Below are positions 39,591 through 52,500 of a stretch of 64,000 bases of DNA, in pieces. Both the position numbers and the translations under genes were made by a program. Location of the stretch: contig CM019220.1 in the NCBI GenBank assembly GCA_009741485.1, positions 31,130,185-31,194,184 of the forward strand, read 5' to 3'. A model generated the notes under the pieces. The model saw only the letters and a program-made list of their open reading frames with translations. It was not told the DNA's origin and did no database searches. Every line of letters begins with the position of its first letter. The stretch's first letter is position 1. Origin of the DNA: Malurus cyaneus samueli (taxonomy: Eukaryota; Chordata; Aves; Passeriformes; Maluridae).

Positions 39591-41200
39591 AGTACTGAAT
39601 AGCATCCATGCTGCCATTGCTAAACTTACCACGGGGCCTGGGGCAGGAGAAAACTGCCTCTGAGAGAAGAATCTGAGGATTTTATACTGTTACCAACAGC
39701 CATTCAGCTGACTTTAGTTTTTAAGAGGTAATTTTCAAAGTTTTTTGGTAATGTATCTGCAGATACTTTACTTTAGAGACGTAAAACCAAAGATGAAACA
39801 AAAATCCCACTAATTTCCTGAAAGAGACAACAAGAAGGGTCTCTAGAACTGAGGCTGTTCATAATAAATACTGCTACTGCTATGAAAAAGTAATGAAAAG
39901 ATAATAATTTGAGTAAGTCAGGGTGTTGAAATGTTAATAGAAATCTAACTTACATAACACAAAGACAAATGCAAAGGATTAAAATACCATATAATTTTGA
40001 AACCATTACAATATGCCTGAGTGATTCTTTATTAGGGAGTCTCAAAAAAAGCATGTAATTTCATCTTCAACGAAAGCTTTAATCTCTCTGCTGGGTCTGT
40101 TAAAAATGGCATTTCAACCTCCCCTGTGAAAGTCTTTGATTTTGTGAGTTTCTGTCAGGCTGGTCTCATTACCTTAATGCATTTTGTGTATATTGTAATA
40201 ACATAAATGTTTTAATGCGTTTCTTCTCAGATCAATCTGGACAGTTATCTTTAAATCAGTCTAGTGTAACGATAGGTAAAGAAGTTATAATTGGATCAAG
40301 GGGAACTATTGGCAATGAAGAGGCATTTAAACTTTATTTTGTTCATTTCCCTGTAGAAGAACTCGCAGTAATAGACTTCTGGAAACTACTCCTAGTTATA
40401 TTTTTTAGTTCTTGACTTTTAGAAAACACTTATGTGAGATAAATGAATTTGGAAATGAACATGAAGTGCAAGGTATAATGCATATCTCCCGCACAAATCA
40501 CTCGCAAAACCATTTTTATAAAATGCAATTAGCCATGTACAATGATGGCAAGAGACATACTTTTGAACAACTGCAAGCCATCACACTCGACCTGTCAAGA
40601 AATAGCCTCCAGAGAGCATGGAACTACAGAAGAGAAACCTCATTGCTCTTTAAAGTGAGGCTGAGTTCCTAGAATTATTAGAAATTTTGTTTGACAGGTG
40701 GTATCAGCCCACTTAGTACAAAATTTCTAACTTAGTATCATGGAATTGAACCAAGTCAGAAAGATAAAACTCTGTCAAGTTTTGGGAAACCTCAAACCTG
40801 CAATTTTTTGTCATCAAAGTCCAGTGCCCTCCACTGAGGCAGCTAAAAAATGTCACTGAGCACAGAGCACAGTGTTGGGAGTATGACCTGGGTCTTGAAA
40901 ACAGCTCACCCAGCACAATGGCCATTCAGCAACAAATAGTTATCACTATTTGGGAGCAAATATCACCATTTTAAGGGTCTCTCCAGTGCCTTATGCTGTT
41001 ATATGTAAAGGTGAAGACAGCCCAGTGATATTTAACACTCTATCTTGTGCATATAATTGAAGGAATAATGATAAATTAGTCAATTCAAGAAGGGTATCTT
41101 GAAGTGCCATTATAACCGCTCACATACCATTTCACTGCCATGTGAAAACTCTGCTTCTGTAAGCCTGCTATCATTCTAATGAAGTAAATAGCTTATTCAT
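39591..41200. other. Unique noncoding DNA, no gene seen
   Basis: No recognisable gene or transposon. The open frames at 40215-40672 are below 90 codons and lack known domains. The part at 40240-40480 is repeat-free. Confidence 0.65.
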
Positions 41201-41210
41201 TAGAGAAAAA

Positions 41211-41229
41211 TAAAAGCTTGAAGCTTTTA
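41211..41229. repeat. 9-bp inverted repeat with one-base centre
   Basis: TAAAAGCTT, G, AAGCTTTTA: perfect arms around a single central base. This is a short palindrome with no obvious role. Confidence 0.85.
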
Positions 41230-44200
41230 GAGTTCAGCTGGGCATAATTTACTGATAGTAGCAGGGAAAAAAATAGAAAAAGGTCGAATTTTCTACTTAA
41301 GCCGAACCATCGGACAATTACTTAGGGGTACATCAAACAATAACATCACCATTGTTTCCAGAAACAGAGAGGTTTACAAGTTTGTGTGTATTAGCTAACA
41401 CCATTAAAGTGGGTTGAAGATGAGTAAAAACAGAGTTATGGGTTGAATCCTTGGTCATTTCAGAGGCCCACTATTCCAGTGGACACTACTTTTAGTAGTG
41501 TAATGAGCTATTATCCAAATTGAATACTTGAGTCTGAATTTAGACCACTGAATGCTTGATGCTCACCCACACCAAGTTCCTTTTTGTGGTTTTTTGCCAA
41601 TCATTTATGCAACCATTTGAGTGCTCCCTGAAAGGTTCTTGGACAAATGCTGATCAATAACCATAAAGGGGTTTTAAAAGAGACAACTTAACACTAGCAC
41701 TCTCTCAGAGCTGGCAGAGGAAGCCAACACACACCAAACCCAGTGTTCAACCTGATCTAACCACGGTAATTGGACACTCCAGCTGAGAGCCTCATGCACG
41801 TGGCCTCTTGCTCAGGAGGGACAAGTTTAGCCTTTGGCTTAACCTCTGGCTAAAACAAATCTGAAACAGCAGACTCGTAATCTTCCTGAGCACTGTCATT
41901 TAATTCCACAGGTTCATATTTCCTATCATTAGGGATATGCTGTATAAATTACAGGAAGTATCACTTTCAGAATCTCTGCAATTCTGACTTTAGGAGTTTT
42001 CTGATATTGCCAAAGATGTCTTTCTTTGCCTGGAGGCTGCCAGTAGGTTATCAAACAAGCTTTCTTTTGGATCCACTGTTCAGCTGTGATGATTTGGCCT
42101 CTTACACCATTTATTAGGATGGGGAACTGAGTTTTGCTTCACTTGAAAATTGTTCTTTCCAAGCCAAAAGTTGTACTATGGTCTCAAGAGGATTGCTGTC
42201 CAGTTCTCTTGGGCTAAATGTACCAAGCCTAATTGGAAAAGATCTTTGGAGAAACCTGTGGAGCCAAAGAAGAAGAAAACTATCAGAAGCCCTAATTCAA
42301 TATCAAGAGAATATTTTACTCTGTTTGAGGCATTTATTGTTGTTTTAAAATACTAGATATCAGGCTTGCAATGGCAAGACTCAGACTCAGCTGAAGGGGC
42401 CCAGTGTTTAAATTGCCAGGATAGTTCAGGAGATGCACAAGTACAGGAGATGGACAGGGAATCAGGTACCTTTCATGCACCACTTAAGCAGCAGAGCTGG
42501 TCAGCAGAAAACTGTTTTAAAAACTAGGTAAAATATTTGTTTTAAAAAGGAAAAGTAATAAGAAGGGGCTAAAATACTGAACACAAAGGATTGGATTTTC
42601 CTTTGTAGTGTGGTCACTATATCCATAGATTCCCTGTCCAAAATCAAGCTAAACTTGCTTCTAGTCACAATGTTTTTCCTGCTTGTTTTATCTTATTGTT
42701 AGCCAAGATTATGACTCCTTCATATATGTGCTTTTATTTGTACAGCTGCTGGCATGGCGGGGAATCCGCAGACACTGCTGGTTTGTTGGTACATTTTCAT
42801 GTACATTGTACCAATTTCATGTTCTTGTACCAATCCCCAGGGGAGAAGATAATGATTTTGGAGTTCATCCCTTCTCTCTTGTTTCTGATAGGAATTGAAG
42901 CAAATTCATTGGAGAGAAACTGGGCTCAGAGCAATAAGTTATGGATCAGCAGAGCCAAGGGCCTAAAAGCAGCAGATCAAACAGGGGAGAGTAGCCCATA
43001 TGGAAGTTTTTATTTTCTTTTTTCAGCTGGAGCATTTCCTGGATTTCCCTGGGTGGCAGAGATGCTGGAGGTGAAGAGGAAGAGAAGGAAGACCTTAGCA
43101 GACCACTTATCCATGAAACTGTGGTCTTAACTTTTGCTGAGTGTTTAAAAGGCAAAAGTGTGATTGAACATGGAAGAAGGAAACATTGGAGATTCTCTGT
43201 GTGCACTCCCACAAGAAAGTGCATATGTGTATAGGTAAGATAATTTCTTTTTAATGCTTACATCAATTAATAGAAAGAGCTCACTGGTTCTACCAGCTTG
43301 CTAGGCAAAACATTTCTCCTTTTGCCATGGATTATACTGCATTTTTAGACATCTAAGGAATTTTTTTTAGTTTTGCTATATTTCACCAACAGCTTAACTC
43401 TAAGAGTAAGCAAACATTACTATCCTTGCTGAGTAGATATTGTAATTACAAAAAAATTTAACGAGTCTTATTTGACCTTAATGCTTAACAAACATATTTA
43501 CAACTGCAGACACATTAAAAATTCTACACTTTGCAGGTATTGATGAAAACAAAACTTTGGGGCACAGAACTGCACAGAGCAGTCATCCCTGTAAGTGTTT
43601 CCAGTCTTCTCTTCTTGAGAACAGAGAAGGATCTTCCTTCATACTTTAAACGCTGACATTGGCATAAACCCAGGATGAAAATTGCAGCACAAAAGATGCA
43701 GCACAAAAGAGATGTTTCCTAAAGCTGTAAGTGATTGCAAACACATTACAATGCTAACTACTTTTCAATGTTAATTATAGAAGCTGCTACCAGGCATATT
43801 CTATATACACCCACCCTCTTTTCTAGAAGTAACAAGAGCACTTTCTGTGATCCTGTTATCATACTGAAACAGGAATTTTCCTCATTTAGCATTGTTAACT
43901 GTATTTTGATACAGAAATTTGTCTCACATATGGTGCATTTACAATTCAATGGACCAGAAGAGGGTTTTTCTGTTCATGACTGCATAACCTATCTGAAGTA
44001 GTATAAATATAGCCCTGTTTTATTTATTTGACCACCTCTTAATAGCCAGAACAACAACTATTTATCTTTCCTGCACCACCTACCCACAACAGACCAAAGT
44101 CTGGGAATCTGCACTCGCTTTTCTGACTTGGGGGCCATTTCTTGAGCCCATTTTCATATTTTGGGATGAAGAGCAACCTGAGTTCTACACGAGCTGAACA

Positions 44201-47080
44201 AGAGTAGCACACAGAAGTGGTACTTGTGCTGGTGTCAGGCCACAGACAGGGCTCTGAATTAACAGCCTAGAGTGAGTTTTCCTCTTTTTGTTTGCAGCCT
44301 TGGACAGTTACTTCAAGCAGTATTTGTACATTCACTCAGCTCCAGTGTTGATACATCAGGGAATGCTGTGGTTACAAGGATGTGAAGGCAGCTATGGCCT
44401 GAACAATACAACCCCTTTTCATAATTCTAGGAGCCAAAGTGGCCAGTTCATTCCATGAATTTCACAATCAGAAAAATAGTGTTTTGTTTGCTCTTGTTGC
44501 TTTGTTTTTCCATGTTGTTTGAGTATCAGCACAGAGGAGTGATTTTAGGAAAATAAAATTTTGATTGTATACTAGTAAGTTCAATTTAAAAAATATGAAA
44601 AAGAAATGTTAATCAGTCCTTCATGCTGTAATCTTTGGCAAGACAGCCTGAGGTAAGTTATTTAACAGCTCTCTCATTTAGCCTCTTAATGAAAGCTCTG
44701 TAGTCTGGATGTTGAATATATTCTCATTTTTCCTTCCGTCTTCCTACAATCCATTCTGAGTGATAGATGTTGGCTGTAAATATCTTAATTTCTTGCTACC
44801 AATGGAAAAACTTGCATAAGGGGAATTGATCTAAAACCTGATAACCATTTCAGCCTGAAGACATGTTCTTTCCTTCCCCCATCATAAAAATCTTATATTA
44901 TCTTTCCTTACAACAGTAAGTGCACCCATTGAGTTGGAGAACCCTATTTGAAAAAGTCATAATTAAATAGTTGAACCCTTCTCACACTGCACTCTAAAAA
45001 TGTCAAGAGATATTTCTGATCAGCCCATAATTGGTCTTTCACATATTTCCAATGTCAAACATTTATAACTAGCATAAAGCTCTTTTGTAGACTCCTTTTG
45101 CCAGAGTTAATATCATAGTTTTGAAACTATAGCATAAAAACAAGATTTGTTTTTTACTGTATATTCTAATCTTACGTAGCACAGAGGGGGAAAAATCCAT
45201 TTAAATTAATGTGATCTCATGAAAAGATATTGACACATACACAAAAAGTCAGCATGAATTATGTTCTTGAGCCTCTTAATAGCTTTAAAAGTTTTATTCT
45301 CAACATGTAACTGTTTTACTGGGAAAATGTTTACAGTAACATATCAGAGAAACTTGCAGCTCTGGGATGTTGGGACACAATCACCCTGATTAGTATCAAA
45401 AATCTGATTAGAGTTCAAAGCACGTGCAGTTTTTAACTGATATTTAAGTTTAAAGATCAGTTGAAAACAAGGTTAATTGCTGTATCAGCCTTCTCATGAG
45501 GTGGGAGGCTAAACCAAAACTGAATTAATTTTGTTTCATGAAGGGTTCACTCTTTACAGGATTTATTAGAATGCTGTTCTCAGATCACATATAAGAACAA
45601 TTTTCTGGTTGTTCCTTAGCTGGTGATTTCTCAGAAAATTCCAAAATTCACTGTTTTGAACAAAGCAATGACATTTTTTTTCTTCACAGCAGGGATTGAA
45701 TGTGACCTAAAATTATATTAGAACCCCCAAAATGTGGCATTTTTGAAATGCCAGTGAAGGAACACACACACTGTATCATGGAGAGCTTTCATGTTGTTTC
45801 CTTCTACCCTTTCTAACTACTATGCTTTTACATAAAGAATTTTGTGCTTTCCATTTATAAAGGGAGTTAGTAGGGATGTACTTGACAGTATTTTCCAAGG
45901 AATTTTACTTTTTGAGCATTTCCTTATACTCATAAAACTGTGAAGATGATAGATTTACAGTTACTGCATATTACCATAATAATCCCCAAAACCCATTTTA
46001 AATCAATGTCTGTTCTGATTTCTCTCTAATCAGATTTTTTTCCCCTTTAACTTTAGGCTGCAGATCCATGAAGAAAAACATTAGCAATTGCTCCCTGGGG
46101 TTGATACAGTGCTTCAAAAAAGGAGCATTTAATTCCCATAAGTAGAGAGATGATTTAAAAGAATCCTGTAAATGATGAGTTGAAAAGAAAGAAGCATTTA
46201 ACAGAACAGAAATAACAGGTTTCATTGTTCTGGCACCAAGAAATTGCACTGTGCAGTCTGGAGCTCCATCTCCTGGTGCTTGTCAAAGAACTAAAATAAA
46301 CTGTCATTTGAGGGTCAGAGCATTGTCTAGTAAACAAGGATCTGAATTTCTCAGTTAAACTTTTTATTTAAAGTCTTTTTTTATAAATATATGTAAAAAT
46401 ATGTATAATGTATAATTCTGCATACCAATTTTACCAGACCTGTCAAAACATGATTGCTACTTTACCAAATATCATGTGGCCAGAGGAAATATCATACAGG
46501 TAGGTTAGCCAAAAATATAACAAACAAATGAATGTTATACAGGAGGGAATAGATGAGCCAAGGTTAGGATGTCAATTGGAACAATGTCACAAGAGGAGGT
46601 TAAGTCAATGAATTTTGTCTATGCATCAGCCACAAAAGCATCCTTAATAGGAAAAACACCTCAAACAATTCATTTCAGGAATATTTCTGAATAAGTAAAT
46701 TGACATTATTATGAGTATTGCTTATTTTATTAGAATCTTCTTCTGTCATCTGGCTGGTAAATGTACCCATTCTTGTTATACTTGTATTAATTTTTCTTCA
46801 TGAATAGATTCAGAAGTGAAAATCTCATCATTTCTTAAGAAGGATCATTATATAAGTCACTTGGGATGTTTTTGCTTCTATTTAAAGTATTCACAAGTAA
46901 ATAAGCTATTTTATTCAGCCAACCAAAAATACCATAACTAAAATACACTGCTACTGCTGTATGGTAGTTGGATCATTAATTTAATATAATAGCTTCATTT
47001 CAGATACAGGCTTTTTATCAGCAAGCCAAGTCAATCCAATAGTAAAGTTCACAACTCATCTTTTTGTTTTATTTCTTCAT
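41230..47080. other. Unique noncoding DNA, no gene seen
   Basis: About 5.8 kb with no recognised gene, RNA or transposon. The longest open frame (42696-43130, 144 codons) overlaps open frames in another phase and on the other strand and matches no known family. A small cluster of CpG dinucleotides near 41283-41312 stands out slightly in CpG-poor surroundings. Confidence 0.65.
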
Positions 47081-47089
47081 CATTTGCAG

Positions 47090-47216
47090 GTTTACAGGAC
47101 CACATGGAAAGATAAATCTGCTCAAGAGAAGACTGTTATGGGAGAAACAGAACACACAGTGTGGGATGGTGGTTTCTTTGGCAAGGAGATGTAGCTGTGA
47201 TCTGTGTTTAGTTCAG
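47090..47216 (+). other. Candidate noncoding exon A (splice-site consensus only)
   Basis: A pyrimidine-rich stretch (CTTTTTGTTTTATTTC from 47060, then TTTGCAG ending at 47089) makes a good acceptor, and CAG followed by GTAACT at 47214-47222 makes a reasonable donor. The segment between is 127 bp. It shows no recognisable protein similarity, so if transcribed it would fit a long noncoding RNA or an untranslated exon. Chance sites of this quality occur in AT-rich DNA, so confidence is low. Confidence 0.2.
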
Positions 47217-47589
47217 GTAACTTTCATTCCTGCACTGCTGACCAAGTGCACATTGCCCTCCCCATTTCATCTGTTATCACCAATTACTGAGTCCAAATCC
47301 TTCTTTGTTATCTCAGTGTAAAAATGTATTAGCATTGTCAGTTTAAGGCAGTTCACTCCAGATTTATCCCCTGTGAGAGCAGACATTAACCTGTAAGTTG
47401 GTATAGCTGTACCCAGGCACTCAGTAAAGTGCACCCATTTCTCTTTCAGAAGCTACTCTTAAATTTCATTGACTTGATAACACATCTGTTAAACATAAAG
47501 AGGAAAGAATAAATATGAAGGGGAATATGAAGGGAAAATAATGAAACAGTGAGCAAATATTATTAAACATCATTTGAATTTTTTTTTAG
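47217..47589 (+). other. Candidate intron between exons A and B
   Basis: 373 bp from the GTAACT donor to a TTTTTTTAG acceptor. The length is ordinary for an avian intron. It is defined only by the predicted sites and contains a 12-bp tandem duplication (AATATGAAGGG units) at 47512-47535. Confidence 0.15.
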
Positions 47590-47659
47590 GATGGGAGTAG
47601 CATACACTTGTATCTACTCTGAAGTTTAATCACATGCAGTCTTGATCCTAAAAAGACAG
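47590..47659 (+). other. Candidate noncoding exon B (splice-site consensus only)
   Basis: The acceptor is a run of T ending in TAG at 47589. The donor is ACAG followed by GTAAGA at 47656-47665, close to the vertebrate consensus. The 70-bp segment between has no recognisable coding content. A further acceptor-like CCGTCCTCCCACAG ends at 47745. Only transcript data could confirm any of these. Confidence 0.2.
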
Positions 47660-47749
47660 GTAAGAATTGATTTGGGGCTATGAATTGCCTTTCTTGTGAA
47701 TCATTATACAGCAAATTCCAGTAATATATGTCCGTCCTCCCACAGGGAG

Positions 47750-49160
47750 CAGAAAATACTAGAAATCACTGGTATTATGTATGCGGCAGTTCTCTTAGAA
47801 ACTATCATTGTCACTCAAATTATTGCAGATTCTTATTACAAGGCACATGCCTGATCAATATCAAGCTTTTATTAGTTCCCTTACCAACCTTTCAACATAT
47901 TAGACATGACTAATACTGAACCTTAAAACTTGTCAGGAGCAATGCAGAAAATATTCAAAGCATTGGTTTGAGTGGGAAAGTTCAAGCTTTGAAAGCTGTG
48001 CTTTTCTGTTCTTTTTTGCAGCAGTCTGGTAATACTTTAATGAACTCTGGCCTCAAGCTCAGACTCTGACAACACACCAAAACATCATAATTCTCCAGGG
48101 TGAGCTTGCAATTCCACCCTAATATTTCTCCAGGCATTTGTCTCTGTGACATTGGACAGATCACATTCAGCCCAAATATTCCCAGCTGCAGGGGGCAGAG
48201 CAGGATGCTTGATGTAGATCAGGTTGGTTACACAACCCATGCAATGGTTTCCTCATTTGATAATAGAATAACAATTTATGATTGTTTTTATAAAATAATT
48301 ATTACACAGCCTGTATTATTTTTCCTGTTGGTGCAGCTATTAGAGAAATGCAGGAGGTTTCAGGTTTCCAGACGAGATTTCCTGCAGGAATGCAATTAGC
48401 TGGACCTGGAGGTATTTAGATCTGTGTCCTACAAACAAGAGCAGAGGGCTGGGCTCAGTGTTCTCATTGAAAGAGGCTCTGCTGGTGCAGCTCATGCTGT
48501 GTGTACCTGTTTCCAGCAAGGCTGTGCTGATTCCTACAGTGGGAGCATGAGCTTACAGATCCACAGAGATCATCACAATCACCACCTTGCAGAATAACCT
48601 TGTGCTTTAAAATACTACAGCCAAAACCCTTATGGGTGTTTGCCATTCTGGAACCTTCTTACAATACAAATGCACCACTGAACTGAGGAGAAATGAACAA
48701 GACAATCATTTTCCTAAACTTTCTCCACGATGGACAAAAAAAAGCCTCTTATAATACAGGATCTCCTAACTGCATTCCTTATCCTCCTAATGTTTACTTC
48801 TGGTACCAATTAAGGTTTCCAGCTTCACATCATGATTCCAATAGCAGATTCTCATTTTCTGTCACATAATGGATGAGAATATTGACTGACATCTAATTAC
48901 AGGTCAACCTTTTCACTAATAAGTTATCTGCAACCTCATTATTCCCACTGTTGATGACTTGGCATTAGCTTCCCATTAGCCAGAATCTTACCTTCCCTAC
49001 TATCCTTGTGTTGTTCTTCATCTTAAACCACACAATCTCGTGAGATGGATCAGTTTCACTAGTAAGACATAGAGAAATTAGGTCTGTCTTTTTCCCTAAA
49101 CCCACAGACCGGCTCCTCTCACCAAAGAAAGGCAGAGCTATGTTTTGCCACTACTGCCCT
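47750..49160. other. Unique noncoding DNA, no gene seen
   Basis: No recognisable gene or repeat. A 99-codon open frame at 48100-48399 has no known domain. Confidence 0.65.
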
Positions 49161-49164
49161 TGGT

Positions 49165-49208
49165 GATTCTATCCTATAAAGTAATTATAGGATAGAATCC
49201 TATAATTA
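49165..49208. repeat. Three-part overlapping inverted repeat
   Basis: GATTCTATCCTATAA (49165-49179) is the exact reverse complement of 49185-49199 with a 5-nt loop. The middle segment also pairs with the next one: TAATTATAGGAT (49182-49193) against ATCCTATAATTA (49197-49208) with a 3-nt loop. The central arm can thus form either of two competing hairpins. It probably arose by a small local inverted duplication. Confidence 0.9.
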
Positions 49209-49209
49209 T

Positions 49210-51465
49210 CTTAATTAGCCATCCATTGAAACTGCTTTAAACCCATATGATATTGAGTAAGACTCAATTCATGTATCAGTACATCCACTGATGCTAAACA
49301 ACCTCTAACCTTTCCTTCTTTTAGGTTCAAACTTCCAATGTCAGACTTGGGGAGAATCTAGAATTTCCACTATCTATACAATTCGCCTGCAGACTTAACA
49401 AAACAAGTTTGTGTTGTGGGTTTTCTTCTTGTTCCTGTTAAATTGGTCTTTTGAAGACTGAGGGCTTGTGAGCTTTGCATGTTAAAGGCTAAACTCTTGT
49501 TATAGTGAAACTGATTTTTTAAAGGCTTGAAGGAGATTGAAGGTAAATTGAAAAGGAATGCCACGGAGTCCTTGTGCAAGTCATTCACCTTGTAGAGCTC
49601 TAGGCTGAGAGAGCTCAAATGCCACTCTACCTAACAAGCTCAAAACCAACTAATTTAAATAACAAGCACAAACTCCACTTGGGATCCACACTGAGACATT
49701 CGTGGATTGTGCAGCCTGAACTCCCAAACAACATTATTTGAAGAAAAAAAAAAAAGGAGTAATTCCTTTTTTAAAGTGGTAATTCAGGGATCAGGTCTCA
49801 AAAGCATTTGAGCATTTCAAGGACTATTGCTGTACTAAATTGTTCTTAACTACAAGTATTAAACTTTAAAAGGAATAGAATACTGTTTTCAAATTCAAAT
49901 TATTAGCTTCATGTCTCACATACATAATAAATCTATATATATTCTTGTCACTTAAGCAGAAAGTACAATATTTGTGCTTTAAAGCTGGAAAGTTAATTCT
50001 TGCTAACAAGTGATGTAGATGTCTTGATGGCTCAGAAATGATACACAAGAAGAAAAGCAAAAACTCCTGTATCCAATACTGATCCAGTAAAAATATTTTG
50101 GAGAGTTAAAATCCATGGAACATTTCATGGACAAAAAAAAAGCAATATGAACCACTAAATAAGAAGATATCACATCTGGGTAGTGAAACATTTTGTTTCA
50201 GATCTTTCCCAAGTGGTGTGCCCCACCAAATACTGTTATATATTTGTTCTATCATTTTAACTTTCTCAGGTATTTTAAAATAGTTAGACTTCAGTGGAAG
50301 TCTTGCAGCCAGTTTGGACAGACACCTCTTCATGTTTAGAAAGTTTGTTAGTACTAAAAACCAATGTATTTTCAACAATATGAAAGAATATTTGCTAGTT
50401 TTCACAGAATAACCTTGCATTTTGAGTAAAACCATAAGTTTGCCATAAGGAGGAGTAGGTAGGACTCGGGTAAAGCAGGAGTAGAAAGATTTGGAGTAAA
50501 AAAGTGAGAGTTAAAAACTTAAATTTTGTGAGTCTGAGCTGACCAGTGTCTGCCATAGCTCATAAGATTATCTTTTTACAGGCACTCCAAGCAATGCAGA
50601 CAGGACCTGGAAAATGCCTGACTTCTTTCTGTTTCTGTGAACTGGAGCTTTTGTTTTGCCAGACAACTTTTTCCCTTCTGCTTTCTGCATTGCTACATTG
50701 CTATCCCTCCAGAAAATGTTCAGGAATTGCAGATCTGATGGAAAATTGTAGGAGAATCAAGCAGCTGACACTTTGCTTGCCCAGGTGGGTTGATTTTTGC
50801 AAATTCTTCTCTACAGACACTCTTTTGTGCTGTTTTGTGGTTCAAACACCGTTATAATAAAATGTCTGAAATCAAACATAGACACAGGCTGGGTGGTTTT
50901 GTTTGTTTGCAAAAGGTTCCAGATCACCATCAGTTTTGAATATTTTTTGTTCACCAAAAAGGCAAGATGCTAATGTTGCTTCTTTAAAATGAAGAAAAAG
51001 ACATACTTTATAAATGTGTCCTGTGTCCTCTAACAGGACAAATTTTACAAAAGCCTCTCTTTTAAGCCAACTAATCTCATAATTGTGTTGGTTTTAACAA
51101 AATTTTTATCAATTCAAAAACATTTTTAAAATCCTTTTTCAGATCTGAATGGTATTTTTATCCAAAAACTAGATCACATTCAAGAAACAAAAAATGAGCA
51201 AGATCTCCAGAGATATCCTAGTTCCTATGATGACTTTTAGAGTAGTTATATCAAATTGAAATATAGTTAAATAATAATTAGGCACTTCCTTTTTAGCTGT
51301 TGTAAAATGATGAATTGTGCAAGAAATCTATGCAGATGTAATTCAAAGATATGACTTAAGGCAAAAGTGAGAACTCAAACGTCTGTTTTCAAGCTCAGCT
51401 TCAGCACAGTCTCATTTTTCCCTATTAGTTTTTCAAGTTAGTTTTGAGACAAGTCCTACAATTCA
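49210..51465. other. Unique noncoding DNA, no gene seen
   Basis: No recognised gene or transposon. A-runs lie near 49744-49756 and 50131-50140. Open frames at 50106-50435 (minus) and 50546-50857 (plus) have no recognisable domain. Confidence 0.65.
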
Positions 51466-51469
51466 TACA

Positions 51470-51840
51470 CAATTAAAGCTCCCATTTAGGCAATGGGAAC
51501 TTTGCCCACTTCCAGGAGCACAAGCTGCAGCACTTGGCCCCAAGAATTTAATATAGCTATAATGACTCATTATTGAATCTTTAGTTTAATAACAACTGCT
51601 TATTAAGTGTATTAATCTCAGCTGATGAAAGCAAAAACTGCTTAGTGAAAAGCTGTTTTTCTTTACATTAGTGTGCAATTACTTAACTGAAAGTTTCAAA
51701 GAGACACATCTGATTACAGTGCTCCTTTAAAAGTATTTAAGCATCAAGTTATTAAAATGTTGTTTGAAATATGTTTAAGCACCTCCTGTAGTGTTGTTAA
51801 AATGCAAAATTTTGGTTTCAGATTATTACTTACATTAGGT
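51470..51840. promoter_or_regulatory. AT-rich block, possible conserved noncoding element
   Basis: Seen: a repeat-free stretch with many ATTA/TTAAT cores (AGAATTTAATATAGC, GACTCATTATTGAATC, TATTAAGTGTATTAATC, GCAATTACTTAACTG) mixed with GC-richer words. Inference only: this texture resembles conserved vertebrate enhancers. No direct evidence of constraint is available here. Confidence 0.25.
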
Positions 51841-52440
51841 TTCCTTTCAGTACTTCCCAATTCCTTACAAAATCAGCTTAATGGACAAAATTTGAACAGT
51901 TTTATATAAAACAGAACAAAAAGATGCAAAAATTTCTGTGTATGCAGAATGTGTATGTCTATGCTCAGGCTGAGATTACTGACTGAAAATCAAAATTAGT
52001 GATACCCATTTACAAATTAAGAATCCTTTTGCTGAATTGGCATTTATGGGGAAAGCATCTATTAATGCTAGAAGTCTGCTAGTCAGTTCTCTGTAATTGG
52101 AGAAATAAAGACATCTATCTGCAGCAAAACTAATTCTGTTTGCCATTTAGCATCTTCAAATAAGTGTCCTCAAACTACACATACTTGACATAAGAAAATA
52201 TCAATGACTCTCTCCATGATTCATTTTGCTCAACCCTCCATTTTTGCATTTCTTTTTCTGTACTGTAGCAGGGCTGCTTTTTGTCCTGTGTTTGTATTGC
52301 TCCACCAGAATCAGAGTATCAGGCTCTGACAAGGATCAGAGTTCAGTGGTGATCAGTGCAGGAGGCTCTTACCTTCATTGTGGCCCAAATGTCTTGCTAG
52401 CCTTAGCACAGAGATTCTGAATCCATCACTGGTCACCATT
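51841..52440. other. Unique noncoding DNA, nothing recognised
   Basis: AT-rich unique sequence between the CNE-like block and the A-rich tract. The 64-codon frame at 52226-52420 is hydrophobic by composition and matches nothing known. Confidence 0.6.
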
Positions 52441-52443
52441 GCT

Positions 52444-52500
52444 AAAAAAAAAAAAAATTAAAAAAAAAAAAAAAAAGAAAAAATTAAAAAAAAAAATTAA
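52444..52500 (+). repeat. A-rich (A)nTT(A)n tract
   Basis: Fifty-seven bases of A interrupted only by TT pairs and one G. It is low-complexity sequence. No recognisable retroelement lies upstream that would make it a poly-A tail. Confidence 0.9.

Noticed and set aside
40738..40775. ATCATGGAATTGAACCAAGT as a CR1 antisense start
   Set aside because: Shares only the ATCATGGAAT word. The expected CCTTAAAGGTCATC-type continuation is absent.
41283..41312. Small cluster of CpG dinucleotides
   Set aside because: Only three or four CpGs, far below CpG-island criteria. Noted only because the surroundings are CpG-poor.
42696..43130. 144-codon open frame, plus strand
   Set aside because: Overlaps open frames in another phase and on the other strand. 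No motif or family recognised.
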